Shown: positions 1-6,965, numbered from the stretch's first letter. The stretch is 11,299 bases of DNA from Clostridiaceae bacterium (GCA_016292455.1 JAEDIL010000058.1:1-11299); one strand, 5' to 3'. Notes: generated by a model from the sequence alone, not told the origin. Program-made: numbers and translations.

Positions 1-1476
1 CAGCACATCTCTGATTGCCTGTGAGTCGGTCATAAGCATTGCCATGCGGTCAATGCCAAAGCCGATTCCGCCTGTCGGCGGCATGCCGTATTCAAGCGCT
101 GTGAGGAAATCCTCATCGGTGTGGTTCGCTTCTTCGTCGCCGGCGGCAAAAAGCTCGTCCTGCGCCTTGAAGCGTGCGCGCTGGTCAATCGGGTCATTAA
201 GCTCGGAATATGCATTTGCAAGCTCCCAGCCGTTCATAAAGAATTCAAAGCGTTCAACATAATCCGGGTTTTCCGGCTTGCGCTTGGTGAGAGGAGAAAT
301 TTCAACCGGGTGATCCATAATGAATGTCGGCTGAACAAGGTGCTCTTCAACATATTCTTCAAAGAAAAGATTTAGAATGTCACCCTTTTTGTGGCGTTCT
401 TCAAAGGCAATGCCCTTTTCCTTTGCAAGTGCCTTTGCTTCCTCATCGGTTCTGATTTCTGAAAAATCAACACCGGAATACTTTTTGACGGCCTCAACCA
501 TGGTCATACGCTCAAACGGCTTTGAAAGGTCCATTTCAATTCCGTTGTAAACAATCTTTTCCGTTCCGAGAACATTCCTCGCAACCGTGCGGTAAAGATT
601 TTCGGTGAGATCCATCATGCCGTGATAATCGGTATATGCCTGATAGAGCTCCATGAGAGTGAACTCAGGGTTATGTCTTGTGTCAACGCCCTCGTTTCTG
701 AAAACGCGACCGATTTCATAAACGCGTTCAAGTCCGCCGACGATGAGGCGTTTGAGATAAAGTTCAAGAGAAATTCTGAGCTTGAAGTTTTCGCTCAGGG
801 CATTGGAATGGGTTTCAAACGGTCTTGCAGCGGCGCCGCCGGCGTTGGAAACAAGCATCGGTGTTTCAACTTCAAGAAAGCCCCGGGAGTCAAGAAAACG
901 TCGGATCTCGCGGATAATGAGGGAACGCTTGATAAAGGTATCTTTTGATTCGGGATTAACGATAAGGTCAACATAACGCTGGCGATACCTTGAATCCGTG
1001 TTGGTCAGACCGTGGAACTTTTCAGGAAGCGGAAGAAGCGACTTTGAAAGCAGGCGGATATTCGTTGCATGAACGGAAATTTCTCCGCGTCTTGTTTTGA
1101 AAACAAAGCCCTTCACCTCAACAATATCGCCGATGTCCCACTTTTTGAACTCGCTGAATTCTTCTTCTCCGATTTCATTGACCCTGACGTAAACCTGAAT
1201 TTTTTCGCTGCGGTCACTGAGAACAATGAAGTTTGCCTTGCCCATATCGCGCCATGCGATAATTCTTCCGCAGATTGAAACATCGGTGTTTTCAAGCTCT
1301 TCAAAGCGGGCCTTGATTTCGGCATTGGTTATGGTCTGCTCGGCCGTTGTGACCTCGAACGGGTCTTTGCCGGAATTCCGGAGTGCTTCAAGCTTCTGAA
1401 CGCGGATTTGTCTGAGTTCGTTTACGTCCTCAGTTGCAGCTGCATTTTCAGCCTTTGTAATCTTTTCCTCTGACAT
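1..1476 (-). CDS. lysS: Lysyl-tRNA synthetase, class II (3' end cut by window)
   Basis: Charges tRNA-Lys with lysine in the cytoplasm. The frame is open to the window edge and gives 492 residues ending in IRDVL; class II bacterial LysRS is usually about 495-505 residues, so only a few C-terminal residues are missing. An N-terminal OB-fold anticodon-binding domain covers roughly residues 65-145 (ICGRIIAWRDMGK, then a KIQVYV strand). The catalytic core follows, with motif 1 near 199-208 (GFLEVETPML), motif 2 near 256-275 (GRVFRNEG then RHNPEFT) and motif 3 near 469-480 (GGIGFGIDRMAM). The ATG at 1474-1476 is preceded by AAAGGA at a good distance. It lies 37 nt downstream of greA on the same strand with no promoter or terminator seen between them, so co-transcription is likely. 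The greA-lysS order is common in Clostridia. Confidence 0.97.
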   Translation of the reverse strand, partial: MSEEKITKAENAAATEDVNELRQIRVQKLEALRNSGKDPFEVTTAEQTITNAEIKARFEELENTDVSICGRIIAWRDMGKANFIVLSDRSEKIQVYVRVNEIGEEEFSEFKKWDIGDIVEVKGFVFKTRRGEISVHATNIRLLSKSLLPLPEKFHGLTNTDSRYRQRYVDLIVNPESKDTFIKRSLIIREIRRFLDSRGFLEVETPMLVSNAGGAAARPFETHSNALSENFKLRISLELYLKRLIVGGLERVYEIGRVFRNEGVDTRHNPEFTLMELYQAYTDYHGMMDLTENLYRTVARNVLGTEKIVYNGIEMDLSKPFERMTMVEAVKKYSGVDFSEIRTDEEAKALAKEKGIAFEERHKKGDILNLFFEEYVEEHLVQPTFIMDHPVEISPLTKRKPENPDYVERFEFFMNGWELANAYSELNDPIDQRARFKAQDELFAAGDEEANHTDEDFLTALEYGMPPTGGIGFGIDRMAMLMTDSQAIRDVL

Positions 1477-1513
1477 ACGTTTGTCCTTTCAGTTATACAT
1501 AAAACATGAACCG

Positions 1514-1996
1514 TTATTTTGAAATTTCAACAACCTCATACTTGATTATACCGGCAGGAGCTTCAACTTCAACAACATCTCCGACCTTATGACCGATGAG
1601 TGCTTTTGCAACAGGCGACTCATCGCTTGTGAGGCAGTCATCACCCTTGTCCTTTGAAGTTGAGGTGGAGCTGATGATCTGATATTTATAAACATCGCCG
1701 AATTCAACATCGCGGATCTGAACCTTTGAGCCGAGCTGAATAATGTCTGTGCTCAATGCGTCCTCGTCAATGACCTTTGCCATTGAAAGAATTGCTTCAA
1801 TTTCGCTGATTCTTGCTTCAAGCTTGCCCTGGTCGTTTCTTGCTTCTTCATATTCGCTGTTTTCCGAAAGGTCACCGAAGGAAAGAGCAACCTGAATCTT
1901 TTCTTTTATTTCCTGTCTACCGACAACTTTAAGGTGTTCAAGTTCGTCTTCAAGTTCTTTAATACCGGCTGAGGTAAGCAAAATTTCCTGTGCCAT
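1514..1996 (-). CDS. greA: Transcription elongation factor GreA
   Basis: GreA binds the secondary channel of RNA polymerase and stimulates cleavage of backtracked RNA. The 160-residue length is normal for the family. The N-terminal antiparallel coiled coil (about residues 1-75) carries the tip motif GDLSENSEY at 41-49, with the acidic pair D42 and E45 that helps hold the catalytic Mg2+. The C-terminal FKBP-like domain (about 80-160) ends with the typical SDESPVAKALIGHKVGD stretch at 124-140. The ATG at 1996 has AGAAAGGA about 7 nt upstream. It is the first gene of the greA-lysS unit and sits about 85 nt downstream of a near-consensus promoter, so it has an unusually long leader that contains a small GC-rich stem-loop. 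Confidence 0.97.
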   Translation of the reverse strand: MAQEILLTSAGIKELEDELEHLKVVGRQEIKEKIQVALSFGDLSENSEYEEARNDQGKLEARISEIEAILSMAKVIDEDALSTDIIQLGSKVQIRDVEFGDVYKYQIISSTSTSKDKGDDCLTSDESPVAKALIGHKVGDVVEVEAPAGIIKYEVVEISK

Positions 1997-2029
1997 AAGA
2001 TCATCCTTTCTGAATGAAACACCCTCGGC

Positions 2030-2053
2030 ACCGCCGCGCGCAAAGCAGGCGGT
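2030..2053 (-). other. GC-rich stem-loop in the greA leader
   Basis: On the minus strand ACCGCC and GGCGGT form a 6-bp stem with a 12-nt loop inside the predicted greA 5' untranslated region. No U-run follows, so it is not a terminator. It could stabilise the mRNA or take part in leader control, but this is only a possibility. Confidence 0.3.
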
Positions 2054-2087
2054 AACTTCATGGCGTTTATTTTTCTGTCAGCTTGTT

Positions 2088-2117
2088 ATTATATAATATT
2101 TCCGAGAGCTATGTCAA
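2088..2117 (-). promoter_or_regulatory. Promoter of greA-lysS
   Basis: On the minus strand TTGACA (2112-2117) and TATAAT (2088-2093) are separated by 18 bp, both perfect consensus hexamers for the housekeeping sigma factor. The start site would be near 2081, giving a leader of about 85 nt before the greA ATG. Confidence 0.8.
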
Positions 2118-2119
2118 GG

Positions 2120-2150
2120 AAAAACGCAGGATAAAATCCCTTGTTTTGCG
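2120..2150 (-). terminator. Possible weak terminator after the Ada-like protein gene
   Basis: Just after the stop of the upstream minus-strand gene, CGCA/TGCG and AGGGAT/ATCCT can pair in an imperfect hairpin (2125-2150) followed by five T on the minus strand. The stem is interrupted and short of GC. It abuts the greA -35 element, so any terminator here would separate the two units tightly. Confidence 0.3.
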
Positions 2151-2155
2151 GCAAA

Positions 2156-2950
2156 TTACGGCTTACATACCTTGCAAGGCTGCAAACCGACGCGTTTTGC
2201 TTCGCTGAGAGTAAGGGAAACGGCGCTGTTCTTAACATACCGGCAGCCTTTTCTGTGGTACCGGCTGCCGCTCGGCGTTCTGAAAACAACGTCCGATTCC
2301 TCTTCGCTATTCCCGGCTTGCGTCTTGTTTTCCGCTTCTGCCTTTTTTGTTGTCTCCTTTGCTGTCTCATTTTCGGCAGCCCGGTTTTTTGTTACCTGCG
2401 GCACTGTTTCCGTTTTTGCTTCGGTTGGTGATGTCAAGTCAGCAGAGCTTTCCGCCGTTTTTTCGTTCAGAACCGAAACGCAGACTGTGCGAGACACAGT
2501 TCTGCCGTTTTCATCAACAAGAACAATTTCGGCTTTTCCCTGCGACACACCGCAGATGCTGAGAAATATCTCTGTTTCGTCCGCACTCATAACTTTCGCT
2601 TCTGCTATACTTTCATCAGAAGAAACAGCCGAAAACTTCGTTTCACGTAAGTCAAGGCTGAGGTCCGACGGATAAAACGATACGTTTTCATATTTTTCAC
2701 CGACGCATATATCAACCTGCGCAAAAGCGGTGTTTAGCTTAACCTGCCCGGGTTCGCGCGAAGAGCTGACAAGACGGGTAAACGCCGGAGAATCGATTAT
2801 TACGGAAAGCCTTTCAGAAAGATAAGTAAAAAGCTCATTTTTGTTTTCGCTTGCACCGACTGTCATACCGAATACAAAAACAGCACAAAGAACAAGCAGC
2901 AAAAGCACCGCCTTTAAGACAGCAGCTGTGATTTTTCTGACCTTTTTCAT
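2156..2950 (-). CDS. Exported protein with Ig-like domain and C-terminal Ada-like Cys cluster
   Basis: Function unknown. Read from the ATG at 2950 it has 264 residues. Residues 1-30 form a signal anchor: basic start MKKVRK, then a Leu/Val-rich membrane segment. Residues about 75-162 look like a bacterial Ig-like (BIG2-type) fold, with the pattern SSDESIAEAKV and a VSQGKAEIVLVDENG stretch. Residues about 163-220 are a Glu/Thr/Lys-rich, low-complexity linker. The C-terminus (221-264) reads FRTPSGSRYHRKGCRYVKN, then LTLSEAKRVGLQPCKVCKP. This Ada-like metal-binding motif, with H232, C236, C259 and C262 as candidate ligands, is found at the end of many secreted Firmicutes proteins and some nucleases. 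An upstream in-frame ATG at 2965 has a worse-placed SD; GGGGAG 7 nt before 2950 favours the later start. The gene has its own promoter and is divergent from vanR. Confidence 0.8.
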   Translation of the reverse strand: MKKVRKITAAVLKAVLLLLVLCAVFVFGMTVGASENKNELFTYLSERLSVIIDSPAFTRLVSSSREPGQVKLNTAFAQVDICVGEKYENVSFYPSDLSLDLRETKFSAVSSDESIAEAKVMSADETEIFLSICGVSQGKAEIVLVDENGRTVSRTVCVSVLNEKTAESSADLTSPTEAKTETVPQVTKNRAAENETAKETTKKAEAENKTQAGNSEEESDVVFRTPSGSRYHRKGCRYVKNSAVSLTLSEAKRVGLQPCKVCKP

Positions 2951-2991
2951 GTTCACACTCCCCATTTAATCCTGCCCGTTGTGTTTTTCAG

Positions 2992-3020
2992 ATTTTACCA
3001 TATTCTGCACGATATGTAAA
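2992..3020 (-). promoter_or_regulatory. Promoter of the exported Ada-like protein gene
   Basis: On the minus strand TTTACA (3015-3020) and TAAAAT (2992-2997) are spaced by exactly 17 bp. A TG one base upstream of the -10 hexamer makes it an extended -10 promoter. The start site would be near 2985, about 35 nt before the chosen ATG. Confidence 0.7.
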
Positions 3021-3226
3021 CATTGCCGCGTTTTTTTTGCAAAGTCCGCATTGCAGGCAGGAATATCCGTATACACGCTCCGCACCGCCGGGTCATACGC
3101 TGCCGCAAGCTCACACTGCTGCGTTTTCATTTTGTTTCAAGGCTTGCCGACACTGCAAGGTTTCATTTTTCCCTCAAAACGCAACCGTAATTCTGCATTG
3201 TTCTTCCATTCGACAATTTTTACACA
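3021..3226. other. Non-coding part of the divergent intergenic region; nothing recognised
   Basis: The whole gene-free gap between the two divergent genes is 344 bp (2966-3309). Its left end holds the minus-strand promoter and its right end the vanR operator and promoter. The middle part listed here is somewhat GC-richer and carries short GCATTGCAGG/ACACTGCAAGG-like similarities. I see no strong hairpin, repeat array or credible coding frame in it. An 84-codon open frame crosses it but has no RBS and a composition unlike a protein. Confidence 0.4.
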
Positions 3227-3248
3227 AAATTAAGAAATTTGTAAGAAA
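3227..3248 (+). promoter_or_regulatory. Putative VanR operator in front of vanR
   Basis: Two direct half-sites, AAATTAAGAA (3227-3236) and TTTGTAAGAA (3238-3247), start exactly 11 bp apart, the spacing typical of OmpR/PhoB-family dimers. The second overlaps the -35 position of the vanR promoter. The 10-mer TTTGTAAGAA recurs exactly at 5213-5222 in front of the vanY remnant. As I recall it, the published enterococcal VanR site has a similar GTA-N-GAAA core. This predicts autoregulation by phosphorylated VanR. Confidence 0.6.
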
Positions 3249-3274
3249 CAGATTGCTTTCACTTATGGTATACT
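3245..3274 (+). promoter_or_regulatory. vanR promoter with weak -35
   Basis: TATACT (3269-3274) is a good -10. At 18 bp upstream lies GAAACA, which matches the -35 consensus only in its last three bases and overlaps the VanR half-site. A weak -35 covered by activator sites is what an activator-dependent promoter would look like. Confidence 0.5.
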
Positions 3275-3309
3275 GACAAATAAAGTAAGTAAAATAACCG
3301 GAGAGTACA

Positions 3310-4002
3310 ATGCAAATGAAAATACTCATTGTTGACGATGAAAAGGAAATTGCCGACCTCATAGAACTGTATCTGAAAAATGAAGGCTACGAAACCGTGA
3401 AATGCTTCACCGGCTCGCAGGCGCTCAAAGCCGTTGAAAACGAAGAATTTGACCTCGCAATCCTTGACCTCATGCTGCCGGACGTTGACGGCTTTTCCGT
3501 CTGTTCGTTCATCAGAAAAAGCTACAAATATCCCGTAATAATGCTCACGGCAAGAACACAGGACATTGACAAAATTACCGGTCTCACGCTCGGCGCCGAC
3601 GATTACGTCACAAAGCCTTTCAATCCGCTTGAACTGACGGCAAGAGTCAAAGCCCACCTCAGAAGATACAAGCAATACAACGGCGAACCGGAAAACAAAA
3701 ATGTTTTTGAAACCGGCGGTCTTAGGATTGAAAGCGACACACACAGATGCTTCCTTTTCAACGAGGAAATCCCTCTGACTCCGACAGAATTCGGAATTAT
3801 TCTTCTCCTTTGCGAAAATGCAGGAAAAGTTGTTTCAACGGAAGATATTTTTGAAAAGGTCTGGGGCGAAAAATATCTTGACAGCAACAATACCGTTATG
3901 GTACATATCAGACGTATCAGAGAAAAGCTCCGCGAGCCTTCAAGGAATCCGCGCTATGTTAAAACAGTCTGGGGTGTTGGCTATAAAATCGACAAGGAAT
4001 AA
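3310..4002 (+). CDS. vanR: VanR-type response regulator (OmpR/PhoB family)
   Basis: A DNA-binding response regulator of 230 residues, the normal length. The receiver domain (about 1-118) has the acidic pair D9/D10, phospho-acceptor D53 in ILDLMLP, T80 and K102 in DDYVTKPFNPLEL. The C-terminal winged-helix domain (about 130-229) contains TPTEFGIILLLCEN, the NNTVMVHIRRIREKL recognition region and the terminal KTVWGVGYKI. By eye it resembles enterococcal VanR along its whole length (compare ILIVDDEKEIADLIELYLKNE). The ATG at 3310 has GGAG at 3300-3303; a second ATG at 3316 would leave an overly long spacer. It is followed 76 nt later by its cognate sensor vanS. Direct repeats upstream suggest autoregulation. 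The family assignment is firm; the inducing signal cannot be read from sequence. Confidence 0.93.
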   Translation: MQMKILIVDDEKEIADLIELYLKNEGYETVKCFTGSQALKAVENEEFDLAILDLMLPDVDGFSVCSFIRKSYKYPVIMLTARTQDIDKITGLTLGADDYVTKPFNPLELTARVKAHLRRYKQYNGEPENKNVFETGGLRIESDTHRCFLFNEEIPLTPTEFGIILLLCENAGKVVSTEDIFEKVWGEKYLDSNNTVMVHIRRIREKLREPSRNPRYVKTVWGVGYKIDKE

Positions 4003-4033
4003 CAAAAAACGCATATTGACAAACAAAGGAAAG

Positions 4034-4071
4034 CCGGGAAAGCAAAAGCAGAAAAGACCGCTTTCAACCGG
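4034..4071 (+). promoter_or_regulatory. Hairpin covering the vanS ribosome binding site
   Basis: CCGGGAAAGC (4034-4043) can pair with GCTTTC-AA-CCGG (4060-4071): ten base pairs with a 2-nt AA bulge and a 16-nt loop. The last GG of the 3' arm is the start of the GGAG Shine-Dalgarno of vanS (4070-4073). Pairing would lower vanS translation relative to vanR. Seen by eye, not folded. Confidence 0.4.
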
Positions 4072-4078
4072 AGAAAGA

Positions 4079-5206
4079 ATGAGCTCAAAAATTGTCCATG
4101 ATTTTTTCAGAAGCAACCTGCTTTTCCTTTCCGTACTTTTGTTTCTCTATGCCCTTTGCTATCTTGCTGCAATGCAGTACGGATCAATTTACGGCTTTTT
4201 TTCAGACATTATCAGGAATATTTTCGGGAAACCGGGAGAGAACGATCCTGCGCTTTTCGGCGCTCTTCTTCTTCTCGCAGCCTACGGCGCGTTCTTTCTT
4301 CTCAGCTGCCTTTATTACTCGGTTTCAACCCTTGTTAATTTTGACAAAATGTGGCTCAGTCTCTCCGCAATTACGACGGACGAAACTCAGATTAAAAAGT
4401 TTTCCAAAAACTTTTCTGACGTTGAAATTGCGCTCAAAGACATCAAGCTTGACGTTTTCAAAAACCAACAGCTTGCCGCGCAGGCAGAGTCAAAGAAAAA
4501 CGACCTTGTCATGTACCTCGCCCATGATCTTAAAACACCGCTGACAAGCGTTATCGGCTACCTCGCCTTGCTTGATGAATGTCCGGAGCTGCCCGCCTCC
4601 CAGAAAGCAAAATATACCGGAATCGCGCTTGAAAAAGCATATCGGCTTGAACAGCTTATAAATGAGTTTTTTGAAATTACCCGCTTTAACCTCAACGAGA
4701 TTACACTTCAAAAAAACAGAATCGACCTCGGTCTGATGCTTTCGCAGATTACAGAGGAATTTTACCCGATGTTTAAAGCCAAAAACCTTTCCTGCGAGCT
4801 TGACATACGAGAAAAAATCGTCATGTTTGCCGACTCAGACAAGCTTGCAAGAGTTTTTGACAATCTGCTGAAAAACGCCGTCAATTACAGCTATGAAAGC
4901 ACTCCCGTCAGAATAGGTGCAAGAATCAAAAACGGCTTTGTAATAATCAAATTCCGCAACCTCTGCGATGAAATACCCGAAGAAACACTCGAAAGGCTTT
5001 TTGAAAAGTTCTTCCGTCTTGATTCCTCACGCGCCTCTTCAACGGGCGGTTCGGGACTCGGTCTTGCAATTTCAAAGCAGATTGTTGAACTCCACGGGGG
5101 AGTTATCAGAGCAAAAAGCACCGAAGACCATACCGATTTCACCGTCATTCTCCCCTACCGCAACGCTGCGCTCAGAGAGCCTGAAAGCGGTGAGAATGAA
5201 GACTGA
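4079..5206 (+). CDS. vanS: VanS-type sensor histidine kinase
   Basis: Membrane histidine kinase of 375 residues that should phosphorylate and dephosphorylate VanR. Two membrane segments lie near residues 13-32 and 59-81, with a short extracellular loop between them, so the sensor may read a membrane-close ligand. A linker and coiled coil (about 100-140) lead to the H-box, AHDLKTPL, with H149. The ATPase domain has the N-box DNLLKNAVNY (261-270), an F-box region EKFFRLD, and the G2 box GGSGLGLAIS (323-332). KKNDLVMYLAHDLKTPLTS and EKAYRLEQLINEFFEITR closely resemble enterococcal VanS. The frame is open far upstream into vanR, but ATG 4079 with GGAG 5 nt before it is the only start with a proper RBS. 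A hairpin may cover that RBS. A strong terminator follows the gene. Confidence 0.93.
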   Translation: MSSKIVHDFFRSNLLFLSVLLFLYALCYLAAMQYGSIYGFFSDIIRNIFGKPGENDPALFGALLLLAAYGAFFLLSCLYYSVSTLVNFDKMWLSLSAITTDETQIKKFSKNFSDVEIALKDIKLDVFKNQQLAAQAESKKNDLVMYLAHDLKTPLTSVIGYLALLDECPELPASQKAKYTGIALEKAYRLEQLINEFFEITRFNLNEITLQKNRIDLGLMLSQITEEFYPMFKAKNLSCELDIREKIVMFADSDKLARVFDNLLKNAVNYSYESTPVRIGARIKNGFVIIKFRNLCDEIPEETLERLFEKFFRLDSSRASSTGGSGLGLAISKQIVELHGGVIRAKSTEDHTDFTVILPYRNAALREPESGENED

Positions 5207-5212
5207 CGCTCT

Positions 5213-5255
5213 TTTGTAAGAATTTTGTAACTCCGGCGTAAGATGAAATTAAAAC
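5213..5255 (+). promoter_or_regulatory. Array of four VanR-like half-sites before the vanY remnant
   Basis: Four boxes with a GTAA or TTAA core start exactly 11 bp apart: TTTGTAAGAA (5213), TTTGTAACTC (5224), GGCGTAAGAT (5235) and AAATTAAAAC (5246). The first is identical to the box before vanR and the last shares AAATTAA with the other vanR-side box. The array ends at the -35 position of the downstream promoter, as expected for activation by an OmpR-family regulator. Confidence 0.6.
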
Positions 5256-5280
5256 ACTGAATATTATTAAAGCCTATAAT
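5251..5280 (+). promoter_or_regulatory. Putative VanR-dependent promoter of the vanY remnant
   Basis: TATAAT at 5275-5280 is a perfect -10. At 18 bp upstream is AAAACA, a poor -35 of the same type (ending ACA, 18-bp spacer) as in the vanR promoter. Transcription would start near 5287, inside the 5' arm of the terminator that follows. Confidence 0.5.
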
Positions 5281-5282
5281 TT

Positions 5283-5313
5283 TCACGGTTCAGAAATGAG
5301 CCGTGATTTTTTT
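5283..5313 (+). terminator. Strong intrinsic terminator after vanRS
   Basis: TCACGGTTCA and TGAGCCGTGA (5283-5292 and 5297-5306) form a 10-bp stem with a single G-U pair around a GAAA tetraloop, followed directly by seven T. It ends the vanR-vanS transcript. It also lies between the predicted vanY promoter and its RBS; a transcript starting near 5287 would lack the base of the stem and so should escape termination. Confidence 0.88.
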
Positions 5314-5331
5314 ATTAAAGGAGCAAAACAG

Positions 5332-5843
5332 ATGAAAAAAGGAATAAGAATAGTTTCGGTAATACTTGCGGCAGTCATGATGTTTATTATTGCAGACCGC
5401 ATACCGGCGATAACGGATTGGTTCTCAGCGAACACCACACGGGACTTGCCGTTGACCTTGCAATATATAACGTTGAGGACGGAAGCTCGGCTGATTTTGA
5501 CGGAAAGGGAGAATACGAATGGTTTTTAAAAAATGCGCACAGTTTCGGCTTTATTCTCCGCTATCCAGAAGAAAAAGAAAGCATAACAGGCGTCGGCTAC
5601 GAGCCGTGGCATTTTCGGTTTGTCGGTTTGCCCCATTCATATTACATTGAAGAAAACGGTCTTTCCCTTGAAGAATACATTGAACTGCTTCAAAGCAAAA
5701 CCGAGTCAAAGGGGCTTGAAATTTCAGTCGGCAAAAAAACATATAAGGTCTGGCACAGCAAAAAAGAACCGAAGAATTGCAGCTTTTCCGGCGACAACTG
5801 CGGCGGATATATTGCGTGGAAACAATTGACCGGCAGCCGTTGA
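5332..5843 (+). pseudogene. vanY: vanY-like D,D-carboxypeptidase remnant (internal deletion and frameshift)
   Basis: Remnant of an M15B-family zinc peptidase that removes the terminal D-Ala of peptidoglycan precursors outside the membrane. A good RBS (AAAGGAG, 5317-5323) and ATG 5332 begin a signal peptide, MKKGIRIVSVILAAVMMFII, but that frame ends at 5529 without a domain. A second frame, open from about 5394, carries the C-terminal half of the catalytic domain: SEHHTGLAVD at 5427-5456 (the SxHxxGxAxD zinc motif), NAHSFGFILRYP, and EPWH at 5601-5612 with the catalytic Glu and third ligand. An extension ends with SGDNCGGYIAWK. The roughly 100 residues between signal peptide and zinc motif, including the substrate-binding SGYRS motif, are absent. 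Deletion plus frame change therefore join near 5390-5415. The product cannot be active as read. An assembly error is less likely because the junction shows no homopolymer. Confidence 0.85.
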
Positions 5844-5854
5844 TGTGGTATAGT
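5826..5854 (+). promoter_or_regulatory. mnmA promoter inside the end of the vanY remnant
   Basis: TTGACC (5826-5831) and TATAGT (5849-5854) are spaced by 17 bp, with an extended -10 TG at 5846-5847. The start site near 5861 gives a leader of about 34 nt before mnmA. Confidence 0.72.
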
Positions 5855-5894
5855 TATCGGGATATTTATTCTTTTTACCCGTGGGGGTGCTGCT

Positions 5895-6965
5895 ATGAAC
5901 AAGAAGGTTATGGTCGGAATGAGCGGCGGAGTTGACAGTGCTGTCAGCGCATTTCTGCTTCTGAAAAACGGCTTTGAGCCGACCGGCGTCAACTGCCGCT
6001 TTTTTGACAACGATGACGCTTTCATTGCGGAAAAAACCTGCTGCTCGCTTGAAGATTCACAGGACGCGCGCAGCGTTGCATATAAGCTTGGAATTCCGTT
6101 CTATGTCTTTAACTTCACAGAGGATTTCAGAAAAAAAGTCATCGGCAATTTTATTGAGGTCTACACCGGCGGCGGGACGCCCAATCCCTGCATTGAGTGT
6201 AACCGGTATCTGAAATTTGACAAGCTTCTGAAGCGCGCGCTCGAGCTTGAACACAGCTTTGTTGCAACCGGCCATTACGCCAGAAACGAGTTTGACAAAG
6301 CAAGCGGAAGATACCTGCTCAGAAAGGGTGTTGACGAAACGAAAGACCAGAGCTATGTTTTATATATGCTCACGCAGTTTCAGCTTGAACACACTCTCTT
6401 TCCTCTCGGCGGTCTCAGAAAAACCGAAGTGCGCAAAATTGCGCAGGAGAACGGTTTTGTCAACGCCAAAAAGCACGAGAGCCAGGACATCTGCTTTGTT
6501 CCCGACGGAGACTATGCCGCTTTCATTGAAAAAAGCCTGGACAGAACTTTTCCGTCCGGCAGCTTTGTTGACCGCGAGGGGAACGTTCTCGGCACTCACA
6601 AGGGCATAATCCGCTATACCATAGGTCAGCGCAGAGGACTCGGTCTTTCCCTCAAAGCTCCCCTTTATGTTCTTGAAAAAGACGCCGAAAACAACCGCGT
6701 TGTTCTCGCTCCGGAGGAGTACCTTTTTTCAAAAGGACTTTTTGCAAAGAACATCAATCTGATTGCCGCCGAAAAACTTGACAAGCCCATTCGCGTCAAA
6801 GCGAAAGTAAGGTATAAGCAAGCAGAGCAATGGGCAACGGTTGAGCAGGTTTCCCAAAGCCGTTTTCACGTTGAGTTTGATTTTCCTCAGCGCGCCTTTG
6901 CAAAAGGTCAGGCTGTTGTTCTTTATGACGGCGACGTTGTTGTCGGCGGCGGAACAATTGAATGA
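5895..6965 (+). CDS. mnmA: tRNA-specific 2-thiouridylase MnmA
   Basis: Installs the 2-thio group on U34 of tRNA-Lys, -Glu and -Gln in the cytoplasm, using ATP to adenylate the uridine and a persulfide as sulfur source. The 356 residues match the family length. The PP-loop SGGVDSA is at 10-16. The first catalytic cysteine is C102 in NPCIECNRYLKF (C99 is adjacent), and the second is C200 in ESQDICFVPDGDY. A CCSLEDSQDARSVA segment (49-62) is typical of clostridial members. TGHYAR (125-130) and YTIGQRRGLGL lie in the catalytic and central domains; a C-terminal beta-barrel follows. The ATG at 5895 has GGGGG about 7 nt upstream, an unusually G-only SD. It has its own promoter and no clear terminator after it. 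Confidence 0.97.
   Translation: MNKKVMVGMSGGVDSAVSAFLLLKNGFEPTGVNCRFFDNDDAFIAEKTCCSLEDSQDARSVAYKLGIPFYVFNFTEDFRKKVIGNFIEVYTGGGTPNPCIECNRYLKFDKLLKRALELEHSFVATGHYARNEFDKASGRYLLRKGVDETKDQSYVLYMLTQFQLEHTLFPLGGLRKTEVRKIAQENGFVNAKKHESQDICFVPDGDYAAFIEKSLDRTFPSGSFVDREGNVLGTHKGIIRYTIGQRRGLGLSLKAPLYVLEKDAENNRVVLAPEEYLFSKGLFAKNINLIAAEKLDKPIRVKAKVRYKQAEQWATVEQVSQSRFHVEFDFPQRAFAKGQAVVLYDGDVVVGGGTIE

Noticed and set aside
2979..3233. 84-codon plus-strand open frame in the divergent intergenic region
   Set aside because: No RBS at its start, it crosses the divergent promoter, and its translated composition (Cys/Phe/His/Ser mix) resembles random sequence.
3818..4078. Upstream extension of vanS into vanR
   Set aside because: The frame is simply open. 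No SD precedes the early starts, and the TTG at 4016 has its nearest AAGGAA 16 nt away. Homology begins after ATG 4079.
5418..5843. The vanY C-terminal part as a free-standing gene starting at TTG 5418
   Set aside because: No SD precedes it and it lacks the N-terminal half of the peptidase domain. It is better explained as the 3' part of a broken gene.
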